Below are positions 5,506-6,599 of a DNA stretch of 6,599 nt, one piece after another. This stretch comes from Nitrospira sp. (GTDB lineage Bacteria; Nitrospirota; Nitrospiria; Nitrospirales; Nitrospiraceae). Each line of letters begins with the position of its first letter. Position 1 is the first letter of the stretch. The translations under genes were made by a program, and so were the position numbers. The notes under the pieces were generated by a model. That model was not told the DNA's origin, did not search any database, and saw only the letters and a list, made by a program, of their open reading frames with translations. The stretch spans positions 1-6,599 of the forward strand of contig JANYEF010000410.1 in NCBI GenBank assembly GCA_025363325.1. Reading direction: 5' to 3'.

Positions 5506-5713
5506 TTAGCAGGCTGCGGGAAAAACCTATGTTGGTACGCCAGAATGTAGGTGGTTCGCGCGTGTGGCACAACAGAAGAATATTTTTGCAGGATGCTCAA
5601 AAAGACTGTTCATCAAGGCCGCAGCGAGCGAAGAGGTGAGGCGTACGCTTCGGTACGTTGAGCCTCTGAGCGATGCGAGAACGCCGCTGGCGGACTTTTT
5701 CAGCATCCTGTTA
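5506..5713. repeat. Interspersed composite repeat, copy 2 (inverted relative to copy 1)
   Basis: The left end is TTAGCAGGCTGCGGGAAAAA (5506-5525). The right end, read on the minus strand from 5713, is TAACAGGATGCTGAAAAAG. An internal GCAGGATGCTCAAAAAGACT begins at 5588. The right 36 bases before 5711 are identical to the reverse complement of 257-292. The inner block has a small hairpin: CGTAC (5642-5646) pairs with GTACG (5653-5657), extended by GAGG/CCTC (5633-5636 with 5663-5666). It carries no gene. Its right end abuts and probably includes the TAA stop codon (5711-5713) of the outer-membrane protein gene. Confidence 0.8.
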
Positions 5714-6599
5714 GTAGAACGTATACACCAACAAAGCGTTACATTGGATGCGGGTATAGATATTGGCGATCTGGGTGTAGTCGGCCATCAATTTCAATAA
5801 CCATACTTTCGAGAGATGATTGGTGTAGGCAGCGTGGGCATCGCCCCCAAGACGAAAGGCCGACGCTTGAGTCGATTCGTCGATGTACTGGAGCGCCGGA
5901 CCTGCCGCAAACGCGAATTCGTCCTTGCTCTCCATGGTGTAGGTGGCGGCCAGTCGTGGAATTTGATTCACGAATACTTGAGGGCTGAAGTATCCGCCCG
6001 GCAAGGGCTCACTCGTACTGGAGACAAACCCGCTCTGATTATCTCCATAGTGGGTCAGATAGAAGAGGTATTCAGCCGACAGGTCCCACTGGTCCGTTTG
6101 CCACAGAGGGAGGGAGGCCTTGAGGTCCAGCCCGATCTGGTTGTTCGAACTCAGGCCCTCGGATGTCACCCAGCCGGCGAAAGGCATCACATCAACGTGA
6201 ACCGATCCCACATCGAATGTGACCGTACTGTAAAACAGAGTCGATCGAGCGAGGCCGACTAACCGGCCTGTGCTGCGGGAGCCGGCGAGCGAGGCAAAGG
6301 AGTCGTATTTGAATTCGCGTTTCACGCCCGGGCGGATCGAAAAGGACGGACTCTCGTGTGTGTCTTCGAATTTGTACGCGAGCCCGTCGCCCTGGGGGGC
6401 GCCGTGGTGTTCCAGAATAGCATCGAAGCGATTCGATGGATTGAATCGGATCTGATTCCCCAATGAGAGATAGCCGCCTGTCCGATTCTCCGATGAACTC
6501 CGGAAATGTTCGGTTCCGACTTCGAGGGTCGTGGTGGTGAAGGGTGTGAGATCGACCCTGCCCCTCGATCCGATTCGAACCCCGTAGAGTTCGAACGGT
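5711..6599 (-). CDS. C-terminal beta-barrel of an outer-membrane protein, possibly BcsC-like exporter (5' end outside window)
   Basis: The minus-strand frame is open to the right edge, so the 295 residues seen are the C-terminal part of a longer protein. A TTG at 6463 is internal and not a credible start. The sequence alternates polar and aromatic residues in repeated strands (FELYGVRIGSRGRVDLTPF, DQWDLSAEYLFYLTHYG, AFAAGPALQYI) and ends in VYTFY, the aromatic C-terminus recognised by the Bam machinery. The motif GGYFSPQVF (encoded about 5972-5998) resembles the GGYFSPQ signature in the C-terminal barrel of BcsC and related TPR-plus-barrel exopolysaccharide exporters. If that is right, upstream sequence should encode TPR repeats. 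The barrel call is strong and the BcsC-type assignment is tentative. The stop codon lies against an interspersed repeat. Confidence 0.75.
   Translation of the reverse strand, partial: PFELYGVRIGSRGRVDLTPFTTTTLEVGTEHFRSSSENRTGGYLSLGNQIRFNPSNRFDAILEHHGAPQGDGLAYKFEDTHESPSFSIRPGVKREFKYDSFASLAGSRSTGRLVGLARSTLFYSTVTFDVGSVHVDVMPFAGWVTSEGLSSNNQIGLDLKASLPLWQTDQWDLSAEYLFYLTHYGDNQSGFVSSTSEPLPGGYFSPQVFVNQIPRLAATYTMESKDEFAFAAGPALQYIDESTQASAFRLGGDAHAAYTNHLSKVWLLKLMADYTQIANIYTRIQCNALLVYTFY

Noticed and set aside
5272..5572. Two minus-strand frames (61 and 70 codons) left of the outer-membrane gene
   Set aside because: They overlap the MITE-like unit and, in one case each, the composite repeat or the end of the membrane-protein gene. 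They change character at the repeat borders, so they are read-through of repeat DNA.
5816..6262. A 148-codon plus-strand frame opposite the outer-membrane gene
   Set aside because: It is a shadow of the beta-barrel frame. The minus strand shows a clear barrel pattern and C-terminal signature.

Overview
The window looks like a stretch of chromosome from a Gram-negative, moderately GC-rich bacterium. It encodes an outer-membrane beta-barrel protein, a lipoprotein and a Sec-exported protein. The short interspersed repeats (GTGAAACGTGAAACG strings and blocks beginning CAGGATGCTGAAAAAGTCC) resemble ones I associate with Nitrospira genomes. That assignment is an inference from memory of repeat style and was not tested by any search.

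Layout from left to right: (1) the 3' end of an unrecognised plus-strand gene (to 217). (2) A gene-free stretch holding a roughly 260-bp interspersed repeat (about 256-515), followed at once by a candidate promoter. (3) A two-gene plus-strand unit: an exported GlcG/HbpS-like (DUF336) protein (595-1146) and a small putative lipoprotein (1143-1598) whose GTG start overlaps the previous stop codon. (4) A minus-strand beta-hydroxyacid dehydrogenase (1690-2586), convergent with the lipoprotein and separated from it by GTGAAACG-type repeats that run into its stop codon. (5) A small DUF3565-type, probably zinc-binding, protein on the plus strand (2688-2882), which meets (6) a minus-strand dipeptide epimerase of the enolase superfamily (2884-3990) with one base between the stop codons. 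(7) About 410 bp with no convincing gene but a promoter at its right end. (8) A membrane protein resembling DUF6635 (4405-5316). (9) A gene-poor stretch carrying two stacked non-autonomous repeat elements: a 122-bp MITE-like unit (5351-5472) and a second, inverted copy of the composite repeat (5506-5713). (10) The C-terminal part of a large outer-membrane beta-barrel protein on the minus strand, running off the right edge.

The protein genes look like ordinary housekeeping or accessory functions: peptidoglycan-peptide recycling (epimerase), small-aldehyde or hydroxyacid metabolism (dehydrogenase), a possible heme or small-molecule binding exported protein, and a possible exopolysaccharide exporter. 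They do not form one obvious pathway. I see no defence system, phage module, CRISPR array or RNA gene.

The most distinctive content is the repeat landscape. Three kinds of short repeat sit at the 3' ends of genes. One is an inverted pair with a 36-nt exact match, lying in the same orientation relative to its upstream gene in both cases. Two genes have stop codons that lie inside or directly against a repeat.
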